Below, piece by piece: positions 40,614 to 49,639 of a DNA stretch of 56,899 nucleotides. The DNA lies in contig NZ_BCYU01000023.1 in the NCBI RefSeq assembly GCF_001598355.1, positions 1-56,899 on the forward strand, given 5' to 3'. The position numbers were made by a program, and so were the translations under genes. The DNA is from Sphingomonas asaccharolytica NBRC 15499. GTDB taxonomy: Bacteria; Pseudomonadota; Alphaproteobacteria; Sphingomonadales; Sphingomonadaceae. The notes under the pieces are model-generated. The model saw only the letters and a list, made by a program, of their open reading frames with translations, was not told the DNA's origin and made no database searches. Every line of letters starts with the position of its first letter. Position 1 is the first letter of the stretch.

Positions 40614-42253
40614 CAGGCTGGCATCACACGATCGAGCAGCGACGTGCCGTGCGCGTCGGCTTCCGAGAGTAACCGAGCCGCGTCAGCGCCCTGTTGCATC
40701 GCCGGGGCGGCGGCCGCCATCTGTTGCGCCTGTTGCTGTTGCGCCCGCTGAGCACGGATAGCTTTCACCGCATCGCCCGAGCGGATCAGCTTCTTGGGCA
40801 TGCCCGCGCGATCGGCATACTCGTTGACCGTTTCGTCGATATCGAGGTTATCGGCCGCCTCAGGGAAGCGGGCCGCCAGGTTACCCACGAACGCCACAGT
40901 GCGTTCGATCTGACCGAGCCCAACCATCCGCTGCATCTGGGTCAGGATCGACACGAAATCGATGCGCAGATTGACGCCGTGGAGCTTGTCGGGCGCGGGC
41001 GGCAACAGGCCGTTGCGCTGCATGATCCCGAACGTCCGGTCGATGCCGACTTCCAGCTTTTCGGTATTCACCCGCTCGATCACGGGACCGAGCTGGGTCA
41101 GCTTCTCTTCGTTGCGGCTGGCGATCTCTTCGACGGTGCGGGGCTGGATGCCCTGCATGTTCGTGATGGCCATGAACAGATCGGCATAAGCGGCGCGATC
41201 GACTTGACCGCGGCTGTTCTGGATCTGGGTTTCGATCGCAGCGACCGCTTGATACGGCATGGGGTACGGAACCATCGCCATGCGCTCAGTGATCGCCGGC
41301 ACCGACACGATGCTGCCCGGCATGCCGGTCAACTGAACCTTGGCGTCAACGACCTTCTCGGGCTTGACTAGCTGGTCGATCGCCTCGTTGCGGCGCCGGT
41401 TTTGGGCTTGCAGCTCACGCAGCGACGGGAGCGCGTCCATGCCGGGCGAATAGCCCCACGGGTCGTTGTCGATTGTGTCCCAGCGCGGCGCCCAGAACGG
41501 CTGTTCACGATAGCCACTCTCTCGCAGGACGGCATCGTGGTCGCTGCCTTCCTCCCAGTAGACGGACCGCCACGGCATGTTGCGCGAGTCCATCTTGCTG
41601 TCGTCGTATTCGGTGCGCGGCTCCAGAGCGTGGAATACCGGGACCATCTGATCGTATTTCGAGCTGTCGTACGCCGCGCGGACGGTCGGCGAGACGGCGT
41701 TTCCGAACTTGTCGACCGCCTGCTTCACCGTCATCGGCGAGCGCCGATAGAGCGTGTCCACAGTCAAGGCATTGGAGGTTGCGACCCAGTACGTGCCGGC
41801 GGTGAGGGCGTGGCAAACGGCCCCGCGCTCAGCATGCTCCTCCATGAAGCACGCTTCTGTGCCGAACAGGCCTAGCTCAGTGTAGCCGGTCTTTGCGGCG
41901 GCGTAGAAGTTCGTCCGCGCCAGGAACGCGTACATCTCGCGTTCCACGTCCGAGAGGTACGCTTTGACCTCGTAATCCTCCATCAGGTCTTCGGAGGTTG
42001 CGAGCGTGAACCAGGGGCGCGACGGCGACGACAGCCCGCTCGTCATTCCGCCGGTCAACGTACGGAATGCGTAGATACCGTGCTCATCGAGCATCTTTGG
42101 CGAGCGAATGCGCTTGCTATCGCCATTGAGGAACCGCGAGCGCGACGGCGCTGCGTATTTCGCGATGTCCTTCCACTCTGCCTCGAACGGCATGCGCGAG
42201 GCCTTCATTTCCACGAGGCGACGGGAGCAGCAGGCGCGGACGCTCTCGGCCAT
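40613..42253 (-). CDS. portal protein (head-tail connector)
   Basis: 546 residues. RRLVEMKASRMPFEAEWKDIAKYAAPSRSRFL, YAFRTLTGGMTSGLSSPSRPWFTL and WGYSPGMDALPSLRELQAQNRRRNEAIDQLVKPE are diagnostic of the podovirus head-tail connector family (T7 gp8-type, Bbp21-like). The C-terminus is glutamine/alanine-rich (RAQQQQAQQMAAAAPAMQQG). Twelve copies form the DNA channel. Start overlaps the previous stop (TAATG). Confidence 0.93.
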   Translation of the reverse strand: MAESVRACCSRRLVEMKASRMPFEAEWKDIAKYAAPSRSRFLNGDSKRIRSPKMLDEHGIYAFRTLTGGMTSGLSSPSRPWFTLATSEDLMEDYEVKAYLSDVEREMYAFLARTNFYAAAKTGYTELGLFGTEACFMEEHAERGAVCHALTAGTYWVATSNALTVDTLYRRSPMTVKQAVDKFGNAVSPTVRAAYDSSKYDQMVPVFHALEPRTEYDDSKMDSRNMPWRSVYWEEGSDHDAVLRESGYREQPFWAPRWDTIDNDPWGYSPGMDALPSLRELQAQNRRRNEAIDQLVKPEKVVDAKVQLTGMPGSIVSVPAITERMAMVPYPMPYQAVAAIETQIQNSRGQVDRAAYADLFMAITNMQGIQPRTVEEIASRNEEKLTQLGPVIERVNTEKLEVGIDRTFGIMQRNGLLPPAPDKLHGVNLRIDFVSILTQMQRMVGLGQIERTVAFVGNLAARFPEAADNLDIDETVNEYADRAGMPKKLIRSGDAVKAIRAQRAQQQQAQQMAAAAPAMQQGADAARLLSEADAHGTSLLDRVMPA

Positions 42254-42450
42254 TAGCCGAGGACGCTCGTCGACGTGGTGGAGGGAGCACCTAAGCCCTG
42301 GGGATTGGTGAAGACCGACGCGTAAAGCCCGCGACGGCGACGCGCGTTCTGGTCGACGACACCAGCAGTCGCGCCGTTGTCGGGCAGCTTGGTCGGCTGA
42401 CGCTCCGGGATTGTAGGGACGTCGGGGGTTTTGGGCGTGCTAATGCACAT
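42253..42450 (-). CDS. small protein upstream of the portal gene
   Basis: 65 residues: MCISTPKTPDVPTIPERQPTKLPDNGATAG...RRRRGLYASVFTNPQGLGAPSTTSTSVLG. The start MC.STPK.P..P..PERQ and the end LG.P......LG recur in small genes next to podovirus portals, possibly a virion component. The 42451-42643 gap upstream has no gene; it should carry the head-operon promoter. Confidence 0.65.
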   Translation of the reverse strand: MCISTPKTPDVPTIPERQPTKLPDNGATAGVVDQNARRRRGLYASVFTNPQGLGAPSTTSTSVLG

Positions 42451-42643
42451 GCGGGCTGCTCCAGTTCCGCAGCCCAGTTATTGGCTAGTTCGCGAGCGTT
42501 GAATCGAAGGCTCGCCGGTGCATGAGCCGCTGGGGGATTTGGTGCCTCCACGGCAACTCAACCAGTTCGGACCAATTTCCGAGCAAGGGCCGGATTGACA
42601 GGCGCGATCAAGATGGACACGACGCCGTGAGACGGGGGTCGTG

Positions 42644-42928
42644 ATGCAAATCAAAGTGCCGGAGAGCTTGCGTCCGGTTTGGGACTTAGTGGTTCACATC
42701 GTCATCGGAGCCATTATGTTGGGCGGTATCTTGGTGGTGGAACTGCTCCTTGCTGGATTCATTAAGCTGATCGGTATGGCACCGTTCGCTCCAACGTGGT
42801 TTCCGGCCGCTTCGGAGGTGACCGAGCGAGGCCTATTTGCATTCGACGTGCTAATCGGGTTTCTGTTTCTGCTCACCGAACTCATCAAATTCGGCAAGAG
42901 CTCTTGGCGCGAGGTTCGTGATGGTTGA
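42644..42928 (+). CDS. two-helix membrane protein (cargo gene)
   Basis: 94 residues from ATG 42644 (a GTG directly before it is also possible). Helices LVVHIVIGAIMLGGILVVELLLAGFIKLIG and LFAFDVLIGFLFLLTELIKFG. Plus strand, between head and terminase blocks of the leftward operon. May alter the lysogen's membrane, for example in superinfection exclusion; function unknown. Confidence 0.6.
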   Translation: MQIKVPESLRPVWDLVVHIVIGAIMLGGILVVELLLAGFIKLIGMAPFAPTWFPAASEVTERGLFAFDVLIGFLFLLTELIKFGKSSWREVRDG

Positions 42929-43166
42929 TAGCGATAAGCAGGCGCCCCGCGGCCACGAAGGCAGCTTCGTGATTGACGGCAACTACATTAAGCGTGAATT
43001 AGCAGAGGGTGCGCGCACCTTCCTTGCGCCGCTGACAGGGCTGTACAAGGCAGTAACGTCGGGCACGGTGCGCTATCCATCCACCTATTCGACGGGCAAG
43101 GTGTCTAGCCGCAAGGTTTACGCCCATGTTCGTCGGAAGGCGAAGCCCAAGCGGAAGAGGGCGTAA
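42921..43166 (+). CDS. small basic protein (cargo gene)
   Basis: 81 residues, overlapping the end of the membrane-protein gene. GHEGSFVIDGNYIKRELAEGARTFLAPLTGLYKAVTSGTVRYPSTYSTGKVSSRKVYAHVRRKAKPKRKR: soluble, with a strongly basic C-terminus that may bind nucleic acid. Translationally coupled to its neighbour, so the two probably act together. Confidence 0.55.
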   Translation: MVDSDKQAPRGHEGSFVIDGNYIKRELAEGARTFLAPLTGLYKAVTSGTVRYPSTYSTGKVSSRKVYAHVRRKAKPKRKRA

Positions 43167-43221
43167 TAACCCGCAAGCCCGTGTCTCAAGGGCGTGAGAG
43201 CTTTGGCGCCGGAAGTCAGCG

Positions 43222-44721
43222 TTACAACCCCTCGTATCGATCAAACCCCTTCGACTTCACATAGCTCGCAGGGTTGAGATACGCCGGCACAGCGCGCGGC
43301 TGCACGGGCTCCGCAAAGGTGCAGGCCAGCGCGTCAGCATCGTCCGGCGACGGGAGACCGCGCGCCTTCATATGCTCTTTGCGCTCAAGCTGGATTTGCT
43401 GCTCAGCGTTGTACCCGTACTCTCGGCCGGTCAGATCATCGAACACCTGTTGCTCGTCAGGGATCGCGCCGGTGTTGAGCCAGGCCCGCATTGATGACCA
43501 TATCTCAGCCGACTTGTTCGCGGTCGCGATGCGTACGCCGGCAGCCCATTCCGCCTCTCTGCCCTTCCCGCCGAAATTCACTTCAATCACGTTGGTGAAG
43601 CCAAGCTGGCGAAGCCGATCGACGACACCGGCGCCCATCGCGCCTACGTCAACGAAGATCGCGTCCGGATGCCATAGGTTCGCCTGGGTGGCGATATCAC
43701 CCGCGACCAACATCGTGTCTTGTCCCTGCCACCGCTTCCACGGTCGCGACCGAGCATCCTTCCCGCAGCGGATGGCCAAGGTCGAATGATCGTCGCCGAA
43801 CCGGGCACAGTCGACCCCGAAGATCACAGGATCGCTCGGCAAGTGCGTCGCAGCCCGTTTCTGTGCCGCCGTCGCCACATCGGACGCGATGAACTGCATC
43901 GACGACGCCGCAGGGAACTGCCCCCTGACCCGGACCTTGGCGATATCGCTGTCTTCGCCATAGGTGCGGATGATCTCATCCAGATAAGCCTTGTTTGTGC
44001 CCTCCACTTCGCGGCTGTCGAGCTGCATCACGGCCCACAGATTGCGATAGCGCCCGAAGCACTCGCGAAACTTGCCCGTGTTCTTCGTCGGGTTCCCGAA
44101 CGCCAGCCAGATGATGATCGTGTCTTCGTCGGTCAGGGCGCCCAACGTCACTTCCCACACACGATCGTCGATGCCGCTGGCTTCGTCATAGATCACGACG
44201 ATGATCCGGCCCTGATTGTGCAGGCCGGCGAACGCTTCGAGATTGTTCGCGCTCCACGTCACCAGATCGGCGCGCCAATTCTTCTCATGGCCCGGCGCAG
44301 TGGAAACGATGGACGTCGCATTACACTTGGTCATCTCGGCCGTAAGCGCCATCCCGCACCACTTCGCCAGCTCGGGGCCGGTCTTGGTAAGCAACTGGCT
44401 TTCGGTGTTCGCGGTGATGACGACGCGGGCATCAGCGAAGCAGTCCATAGCCCACTTGGCGATGATGGATATTTCTGCGGACTTCCCGACGCCGTGGCCA
44501 GATGCGACCGCGAGCCGGATCGGATGATACCGCGTCGCTGGGTTTCGCAGGCGCGATCCAATGTAGTCGAGACATTCGCCCTGCCACTCCCGCAGCCCAG
44601 GCGCCGGCAGGATGGGCGATCCCCAAGGGAAGATATATTCGGCATAGCCGCGAGGGTCATATTTGAACCCTTGCAGGCGCTTCACCAGAAGCTCTTGAGC
44701 CTCAATCTCGGCCTGATCCAT
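43222..44721 (-). CDS. terminase large subunit
   Basis: 499 residues. ATPase: Walker A GHGVGKS at 75-81, Walker B with catalytic acid IIVVIYDEAS, coupling motif LAFGNPT. Nuclease: DCARFGDD, VDVGAMG and the late acidic DDADALACTF. Packages DNA through the portal and cuts concatemers. The ATG at 44721 overlaps the small-subunit stop by about 20 bases. Confidence 0.93.
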   Translation of the reverse strand: MDQAEIEAQELLVKRLQGFKYDPRGYAEYIFPWGSPILPAPGLREWQGECLDYIGSRLRNPATRYHPIRLAVASGHGVGKSAEISIIAKWAMDCFADARVVITANTESQLLTKTGPELAKWCGMALTAEMTKCNATSIVSTAPGHEKNWRADLVTWSANNLEAFAGLHNQGRIIVVIYDEASGIDDRVWEVTLGALTDEDTIIIWLAFGNPTKNTGKFRECFGRYRNLWAVMQLDSREVEGTNKAYLDEIIRTYGEDSDIAKVRVRGQFPAASSMQFIASDVATAAQKRAATHLPSDPVIFGVDCARFGDDHSTLAIRCGKDARSRPWKRWQGQDTMLVAGDIATQANLWHPDAIFVDVGAMGAGVVDRLRQLGFTNVIEVNFGGKGREAEWAAGVRIATANKSAEIWSSMRAWLNTGAIPDEQQVFDDLTGREYGYNAEQQIQLERKEHMKARGLPSPDDADALACTFAEPVQPRAVPAYLNPASYVKSKGFDRYEGL

Positions 44722-45271
44722 ACCGGCTTTCTGCCGCTGCCACACGCTCGGCAAGCGATCCCCTTACGTTGACGTCCAATTGATCCTTGAACATGCCCAG
44801 GTGACGGCCGATCGCGACCAGCGCGGCTTGCTTGTCGTGCAGCTTCACCTTGAGCGCGCCGTCTTTCGTCTGGCTGATCTCGGAAATCGCGGCGGCGGTA
44901 TCGTCGTCAAGTTGCCCGCTGTCGAACAGCGTGACGAGGTTAGCGACGCTGATCTGGACGTCGCCTGTTTCCTCGCTCTTGCTCTCGTCCATCTGGGGAT
45001 CATTGCCCGTCCATTTCAGCAGACGGCGCATGTCCGCGAAGCCAATCTTGGCCAGCTCTTGCAGCACGCGATCAGCGGTGATTTCGGTGCGCTCGGACCG
45101 CCGTTGCTGAGCAGCGCCAATCGCTGCGGCGACCTTAGGGTTGTTTAGGAGCTTATGCCCTTCAACACCGCACACGTTGTCGTTGCCCGAATAGCCAGCC
45201 GCTCGGTATGCGCGGGTGGCATTCAGGTCGATGAGGTATTCCTGGACGAAGCGCTGTTGCTTGGGCGTCAT
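44702..45271 (-). CDS. terminase small subunit
   Basis: 189 residues. MTPKQQRFVQEYLIDLNATRAYRAAGYSGNDNVCGVEGHKLLNNPKVAAAI is the standard N-terminus of the terminase_2 family, which binds the packaging start site; VLQELAKIGFADMRRL and HDKQAALVAIGRHLGMFKD follow. ATG overlaps the stop of the Ntn-hydrolase gene. Confidence 0.92.
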   Translation of the reverse strand: MTPKQQRFVQEYLIDLNATRAYRAAGYSGNDNVCGVEGHKLLNNPKVAAAIGAAQQRRSERTEITADRVLQELAKIGFADMRRLLKWTGNDPQMDESKSEETGDVQISVANLVTLFDSGQLDDDTAAAISEISQTKDGALKVKLHDKQAALVAIGRHLGMFKDQLDVNVRGSLAERVAAAESRYGSGRD

Positions 45272-45747
45272 GCGGCAACCTGCCCCACGAGAGACAGGAC
45301 GCCGCCGTCCCCTTCCCGGCCGTCACAATATTCAACGACGATGGCGCCGCCGCTGTATGGGTCACGCTCGCAGGCAGCCGCCACGGCCCTGGCTGGCGGT
45401 GCACCAGTGGCCATCGCGCCGTAGGCATAGTCTTGACCCGTCCCGCAGGCGCATGGAGCCGGCGTGCGGATCTCGCGCCCCTTGTGGTCAACCCAGTCCA
45501 CCGTTCCGTCTGGGTTGAGGATCAGGCCGACGAAGCGGTCCGACGAGATCGGGCAGTCGCCGCCCTTGTCATTTTCCAGCCAATCGATCCACGCACGCAC
45601 ATCGAAGCTGTTGCCCGCCCCACCAACGATACGCCCATCCTTCAACCGAAACACCTTGCGGCGCTCCTTGTCGACGATCGTATCCGTATGATCGAGACAT
45701 AGGCCATCGCCGGCCATGCTCTTTCCGTCCGTGGCAATCGTAGTCAT
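45268..45747 (-). CDS. HslV/proteasome-like Ntn hydrolase
   Basis: 159 residues. After Met removal the chain starts Thr-Thr-Ile, as in HslV where Thr1 is the nucleophile. It then has the paired landmarks AGDG (Asp14), a Lys at 31 in KERRKVFRL, GRIVGGAGNSFDVRAW, and GTGQDYAYGAMATGAPPARAVAAACERDPYSGG. These match HslV-type proteasome beta subunits in order and spacing. No ATPase partner (HslU) is nearby. In the packaging operon it could be a head-maturation or anti-host protease; neither is shown. Confidence 0.78.
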   Translation of the reverse strand: MTTIATDGKSMAGDGLCLDHTDTIVDKERRKVFRLKDGRIVGGAGNSFDVRAWIDWLENDKGGDCPISSDRFVGLILNPDGTVDWVDHKGREIRTPAPCACGTGQDYAYGAMATGAPPARAVAAACERDPYSGGAIVVEYCDGREGDGGVLSLVGQVAA

Positions 45748-45756
45748 TGACGCCCC

Positions 45757-46122
45757 CTACCCGGCAAGCGCGGCACGGTGAATCGAACCACGTGCGCGCC
45801 AATGGGGAAGCGTCTCGGTAGAGCGCGCCGTGCTCTTTCCTGTCGCAGAAACCCTGACGACGCGACTCCGCTGATAGCGGATGACGCTAATCTTCCCGAA
45901 GGCCTCAAGCTGGCGGACGTGATAGACCAATGTCGACAACGACGCGTGGCCGGTCAGTTCGGCCAGTATCTCACTGCTCGGACAGATATCGTCACGCTCG
46001 GCCGCGCGCGAGATCGCTTCCAGAATAATCCGTCGCGATTCCAGCGGACCAGCCCTGTGGTCCGCTTGAAGGTCCATCATGTATGCCGGGACCGGCTTCG
46101 GCGTGTTAAATCTAGGTTCCAT
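45757..46122 (-). CDS. winged-helix DNA-binding protein
   Basis: 121 residues. SRRIILEAISRAAERDDICPSSEILAELTGHASLSTLVYHVRQLEAFGKISVIRYQRSRVVRVSATG is a winged helix of the LexA-N-terminal or replication-initiator type. Lies between the primase-side regulators and the Ntn hydrolase. Probably a late-gene regulator or terminase accessory; target unknown. Confidence 0.65.
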   Translation of the reverse strand: MEPRFNTPKPVPAYMMDLQADHRAGPLESRRIILEAISRAAERDDICPSSEILAELTGHASLSTLVYHVRQLEAFGKISVIRYQRSRVVRVSATGKSTARSTETLPHWRARGSIHRAALAG

Positions 46123-46207
46123 TGTGCGCCCCGCTCATTGGCGGCGCCGGCCATTTGTTCAGACCGACGCCGCTCAGATCAATTGTTCCTACCAGTGGTG
46201 GCGAGCC

Positions 46208-46852
46208 TCATCCGAAGACCGCCCCCATTTCTTCTAGCCAAGCGTTCGCGCTCTGATCCGGGATCAGGTCGACAAGGCGAAACCCGTCATTGCCGATCAC
46301 TTCATCAATCGACCTGGGACCGTAACGACTGGCGAACATGCCGAAGGCGGCTTTGACGTAGCGCGATACCTCCGCTTCAATCCGGTCCTCGCGCAGCTTT
46401 CCTTCGATAATCGCGAGCGTCATTTCGCTAACGACTTCATCGACAATGTCGGGCGCGAGCCCCCAGCCGATCGCCTCTCGGATTCGGATCATCGTCGGGT
46501 GACGACGCATGGGAGGAAACGCCTTGGCCGCTGGTCGCGCCTTCTTCGGGCGCGGCGGGCGCTTAATCCCCCGTTTCCGCCACCACCTGGATATCGCTTC
46601 GGCTGAAACTCCTTGCGATGCCGCGATCTCTCGCGTCGGCACGGCGGCCAAGACTTGGCGGGCTCGCTCTTGCCGAACATCAGCTTTGAGATGGACGGCA
46701 TCGGGGCGGTTGGTCGGCAGATTGTGCGTCACGCGCCAAAGACGGATCGCCACACGATGAACGCCAGCGTGGCGCGCAATCTCGGGGTCGGACGCGCCTT
46801 GGCGATAGAGCGCCAGACGCTGTTCGTGATGTTCGGGTGCAAGGTGCCTCAT
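46208..46852 (-). CDS. phage regulator with two helix-turn-helix motifs
   Basis: 214 residues from ATG 46852 after GGAGG. First HTH QRLALYRQGASDPEIARHAGVHRVAIRLWRV, second VPTREIAASQGVSAEAISRWWRKRGIK. The C-terminal part MTLAIIEGKLREDRIEAEVSRYVKAAFGMFASRYGPRSIDEVIG resembles a sigma-like helical region. Could control late transcription. A longer frame reaches 46987 but lacks a ribosome site. Start overlaps the preceding stop (TAATG). Confidence 0.65.
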   Translation of the reverse strand: MRHLAPEHHEQRLALYRQGASDPEIARHAGVHRVAIRLWRVTHNLPTNRPDAVHLKADVRQERARQVLAAVPTREIAASQGVSAEAISRWWRKRGIKRPPRPKKARPAAKAFPPMRRHPTMIRIREAIGWGLAPDIVDEVVSEMTLAIIEGKLREDRIEAEVSRYVKAAFGMFASRYGPRSIDEVIGNDGFRLVDLIPDQSANAWLEEMGAVFG

Positions 46853-47217
46853 TATGCTGCCTCCTGATAAATCTGGCTGCGCCACACGGCGCGCGGCGCT
46901 GCGTGCGCGGGCGGCACGCGGGTATTCTGATAACGCGACACAACGATCAGTTTGGCCTTCGCGGCCCGCAGCGTAACGGCGCCCCAAGCCCGGCCATCAG
47001 GTGGCGGGGGCAAACCTGCCTCAGTCGCCCAGACCCGAACTTCCTCGGTCATGAATTCGAAGTGCGTCAGCGCATAGCCTTCGAGCATTTCGAATGCCCG
47101 GTCACTCCAACCGGGATCTACTCGATCGGCATGGTCGACAGCTTGCTTGATCCCGATACCAGCGGCTTCGGCGGCGGGGCCGGACGCGGCCGAGTAACTG
47201 AATAGATCATCGCTCAT
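46852..47217 (-). CDS. small phage protein of unknown function
   Basis: 121 residues from ATG 47217 with AGGA ten bases upstream. AVDHADRVDPGWSDRAFEMLEGYALTHFEFMTEEVRVWATEAGLPPPPDGRAWGAVTLRAAKAKLI...SRYQNTRVPPAHAAPRAVWRS. This pattern is common in phages next to replication genes (binding or resolvase-like role suggested, none proven). Confidence 0.6.
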   Translation of the reverse strand: MSDDLFSYSAASGPAAEAAGIGIKQAVDHADRVDPGWSDRAFEMLEGYALTHFEFMTEEVRVWATEAGLPPPPDGRAWGAVTLRAAKAKLIVVSRYQNTRVPPAHAAPRAVWRSQIYQEAA

Positions 47218-47219
47218 GA

Positions 47220-48176
47220 TCAATTTCCTTTCAGGGGCGCGAGGGATTGGGTCAGTTCGTCGGGTTGGGCATCAGCCCAGTCGGTGCCGACGACTGGGGG
47301 AATGTGGACACCGACCACCTCTGGCCCGCCGGGCGTCATCTTCGCGCGCCGCGCCAACTCGAATGCAGCAGCTTGCCCAACGAAATTGGCGTCGTTGTCG
47401 CCGAAAACATGCAGTTCGCGGACACCATCCGGGATGGCGAATTTCTTGAGCTTGCCGGCATCGATCAGCGACCAGCACATGATCCCGAACCGCTGTTTCA
47501 CTGCCAGCGCGGTTTCGAGCCCTTCCGCAACGCCCAGCCGCCCATCGTGCTTCCCAAGCCTAATCGCGGCGTCGTCCGGGAGCGTTCCCGGCATCATCTT
47601 GCGCGGTTCTTCAATCGCCGACTTCCGACCGTTCTCGAGAAAGGTCCGATGAACGTTGATGTGATTGCCCTGACTATCAGTCACCAACGCGAGCAGTGCC
47701 GGCAATGATCGGCGGGTCGGGTGGCCAACAACATGCGCAGCCGGATGAAAGCGCAGCGCTGTGGGATATTCGCCGCTCAATCCACGTAGCGCCAGGTACG
47801 TGCCCGCATCATCCCGGAACACCGGGGAGGCCTGCGCCCATAGTGCGCCCGCATTCCGTTGCTGCCGATCGCGGTCGGGAGCAACGCGTGGCTCGTCTGC
47901 GGACGTCTCGCCAAGTCGCTGCCGAATGTCAGCCGCAACCTCAGCGAACGACCGGCCCGTCTTGAGCATGACGAGCTTGACCCCGTCACCGGCGCCGCAG
48001 TTACCGCTGCATATGAACGTGCCCCGGCCTTCCTTGTCGTCAAACCGGAAGCGGTCCTTACCCTCACAGATCGGGCATGGCCCGTGCTTGCCAGTAAGGA
48101 AGCCGTCGCCGATTCCGTACATTGGGAGGATCGAGCGCCAGCGGTTTTGGGTCTGTGATGATAGTTCAGGCTTCAT
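47220..48176 (-). CDS. phage primase (zinc-ribbon plus TOPRIM)
   Basis: 318 residues from ATG 48176, overlapping the helicase stop (ATGA). Zinc ribbon with C34-x2-C37 (GPCPICEG) and C56-x3-C60; TOPRIM motifs LGVAEGLETALAV and HVFGDNDAN. Synthesises primers for phage replication. A longer frame upstream to 48374 lies inside the helicase gene and is not used. Confidence 0.88.
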   Translation of the reverse strand: MKPELSSQTQNRWRSILPMYGIGDGFLTGKHGPCPICEGKDRFRFDDKEGRGTFICSGNCGAGDGVKLVMLKTGRSFAEVAADIRQRLGETSADEPRVAPDRDRQQRNAGALWAQASPVFRDDAGTYLALRGLSGEYPTALRFHPAAHVVGHPTRRSLPALLALVTDSQGNHINVHRTFLENGRKSAIEEPRKMMPGTLPDDAAIRLGKHDGRLGVAEGLETALAVKQRFGIMCWSLIDAGKLKKFAIPDGVRELHVFGDNDANFVGQAAAFELARRAKMTPGGPEVVGVHIPPVVGTDWADAQPDELTQSLAPLKGN

Positions 48177-49639
48177 GCCGCCTGTTTCTCCCTGCCTTTG
48201 ACGTATCGAATGGTGTGGCCGCGCACGAAGTTGAGCACTTCCTGAGAAGGCGGCTTGCTGGCGGACTCGTCGATGCCCCTGGGCCAGACGCCGAACCGCT
48301 TGCGGTAGGTGTTGGCTACCCAGCCGGCGGCGTAGTTGCGGCCCCGTTGGATCGACCGCAGCATCGCGTGCCAATCCTGCTTCTCTTCCAGTGTCGCGCG
48401 CTTTTTGGTTTTGGTGATCTCGACCAGGAAGCCATCAGCTTCTTCGACGTCGGATTGCTTTTCAGGCTTGAACCCGCATGCCGGACATTGATGGACCTTG
48501 GCCGGTTTCAGGTAGGAACAGGCCGAGCACTCCTTGGGCAGCGGCGCCTCGTTGACGCGCTTTGCCCGCTCGCCCTTCTCGGCCTTGCATAGCTCTTCGT
48601 GCCGGATGTCGGTTGGGAACCCCATGCGCAGGGTGTTGTCTGCGTGATCGAGGATGACGCAGTCGGGGATGCCATCGTTCACCCGCAGGCCGCGCCCCAC
48701 CATCTGGACGAACAGCATTTCCGACTTCGTCGGCCTCGCCAGAATGATGCAGCCTAGCGCCCAGTCGACGCCCTTCGTCAGGCATCCGACGTTGGCAACG
48801 CCCTTGATCTCACCACGATCGAGTTGATCGCGGATAAGCTTGCGCTCCGTTCGGTCCGTGTAGGCGTCGATGTAACCCCACGGTATCCCGGCCTCGATAA
48901 AGCGGGTCTTGACCTTTTTGGCGTGCGCGCGATCGACGCAGAACGCGACGGTCGGGCGGTTATCGCCCAGGGATTTCCATGTTCGGACAATGTCCGCGAT
49001 CAGCTTGGCGTCGCTCATCACGTCCGCGAGCTGGCCTTCGTGGTAATCGCCGCGGTCGATTTTGACGCCCGACAAATCGGGATGCGCAGAGGCGAACACC
49101 CGGAACGGCGAAAGCAATTTCAGGTCGATCAGCTCACGCATTGTGATGGGCGTGACCTTTTCCTCATAGGTCAGGCCCAGACCTTTCGCCCACGGCGTCG
49201 CCGACAGCCCGATGAAGGGAGTGTCAGCCCATTCGCCGCTCTGCATGATCCCGGTCAGCCATGCGTCTTGGCAGTGCGCTTCATCGACAATGACCAGCCC
49301 AATGCCGGCAGGCATGCCGCGCCGTCGAAGCGTTTGCACCGATGCCACCTGAATAGGCTTCGACCAGTCTGTCATCGGATGATCGGCCTGGATCACCCCG
49401 ATCCCGGTCAATCCCTCCCTGTAGAGGGCTTCCACCGTCTGATCGATCAGGCTGATCGCATCGACGATGAACAGGCAGCGGATGCCTTTCAATCGCGCCG
49501 CTTCGATCATGATCGCGGCAATGAAAGTCTTGCCCGCGCCAGTGGCGAGTTCGAGTATCAGCCGGCGCTTGCCGCGACGATACCCGTCGCGCAGCAGCGC
49601 CACCGCTTTGGTTTGATGCTCGCGGGGGTCGCGCATCAT
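48173..49639 (-). CDS. SF2 (DEAD/DEAH-type) helicase
   Basis: 488 residues. Motif I ELATGAGKTFIAA, motif II VIVDEAHC, motif III GLSATPWA, motif VI QMVGRGLR; near the C-terminus a four-cysteine zinc finger CSACSYLKP...CPACGF. Similar helicases pair with TOPRIM primases in temperate podoviruses. Overlaps the DUF1376-like stop. Confidence 0.9.
   Translation of the reverse strand: MMRDPREHQTKAVALLRDGYRRGKRRLILELATGAGKTFIAAIMIEAARLKGIRCLFIVDAISLIDQTVEALYREGLTGIGVIQADHPMTDWSKPIQVASVQTLRRRGMPAGIGLVIVDEAHCQDAWLTGIMQSGEWADTPFIGLSATPWAKGLGLTYEEKVTPITMRELIDLKLLSPFRVFASAHPDLSGVKIDRGDYHEGQLADVMSDAKLIADIVRTWKSLGDNRPTVAFCVDRAHAKKVKTRFIEAGIPWGYIDAYTDRTERKLIRDQLDRGEIKGVANVGCLTKGVDWALGCIILARPTKSEMLFVQMVGRGLRVNDGIPDCVILDHADNTLRMGFPTDIRHEELCKAEKGERAKRVNEAPLPKECSACSYLKPAKVHQCPACGFKPEKQSDVEEADGFLVEITKTKKRATLEEKQDWHAMLRSIQRGRNYAAGWVANTYRKRFGVWPRGIDESASKPPSQEVLNFVRGHTIRYVKGREKQAA

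Noticed and set aside
42565..42579. Third LexA box GTTC-N7-TTTC
   Set aside because: One mismatch in the second half; not better than chance.
46853..46987. Longer start for the two-HTH regulator
   Set aside because: The extension lies inside the upstream gene; the ATG at 46852 has GGAGG and a stop/start overlap.
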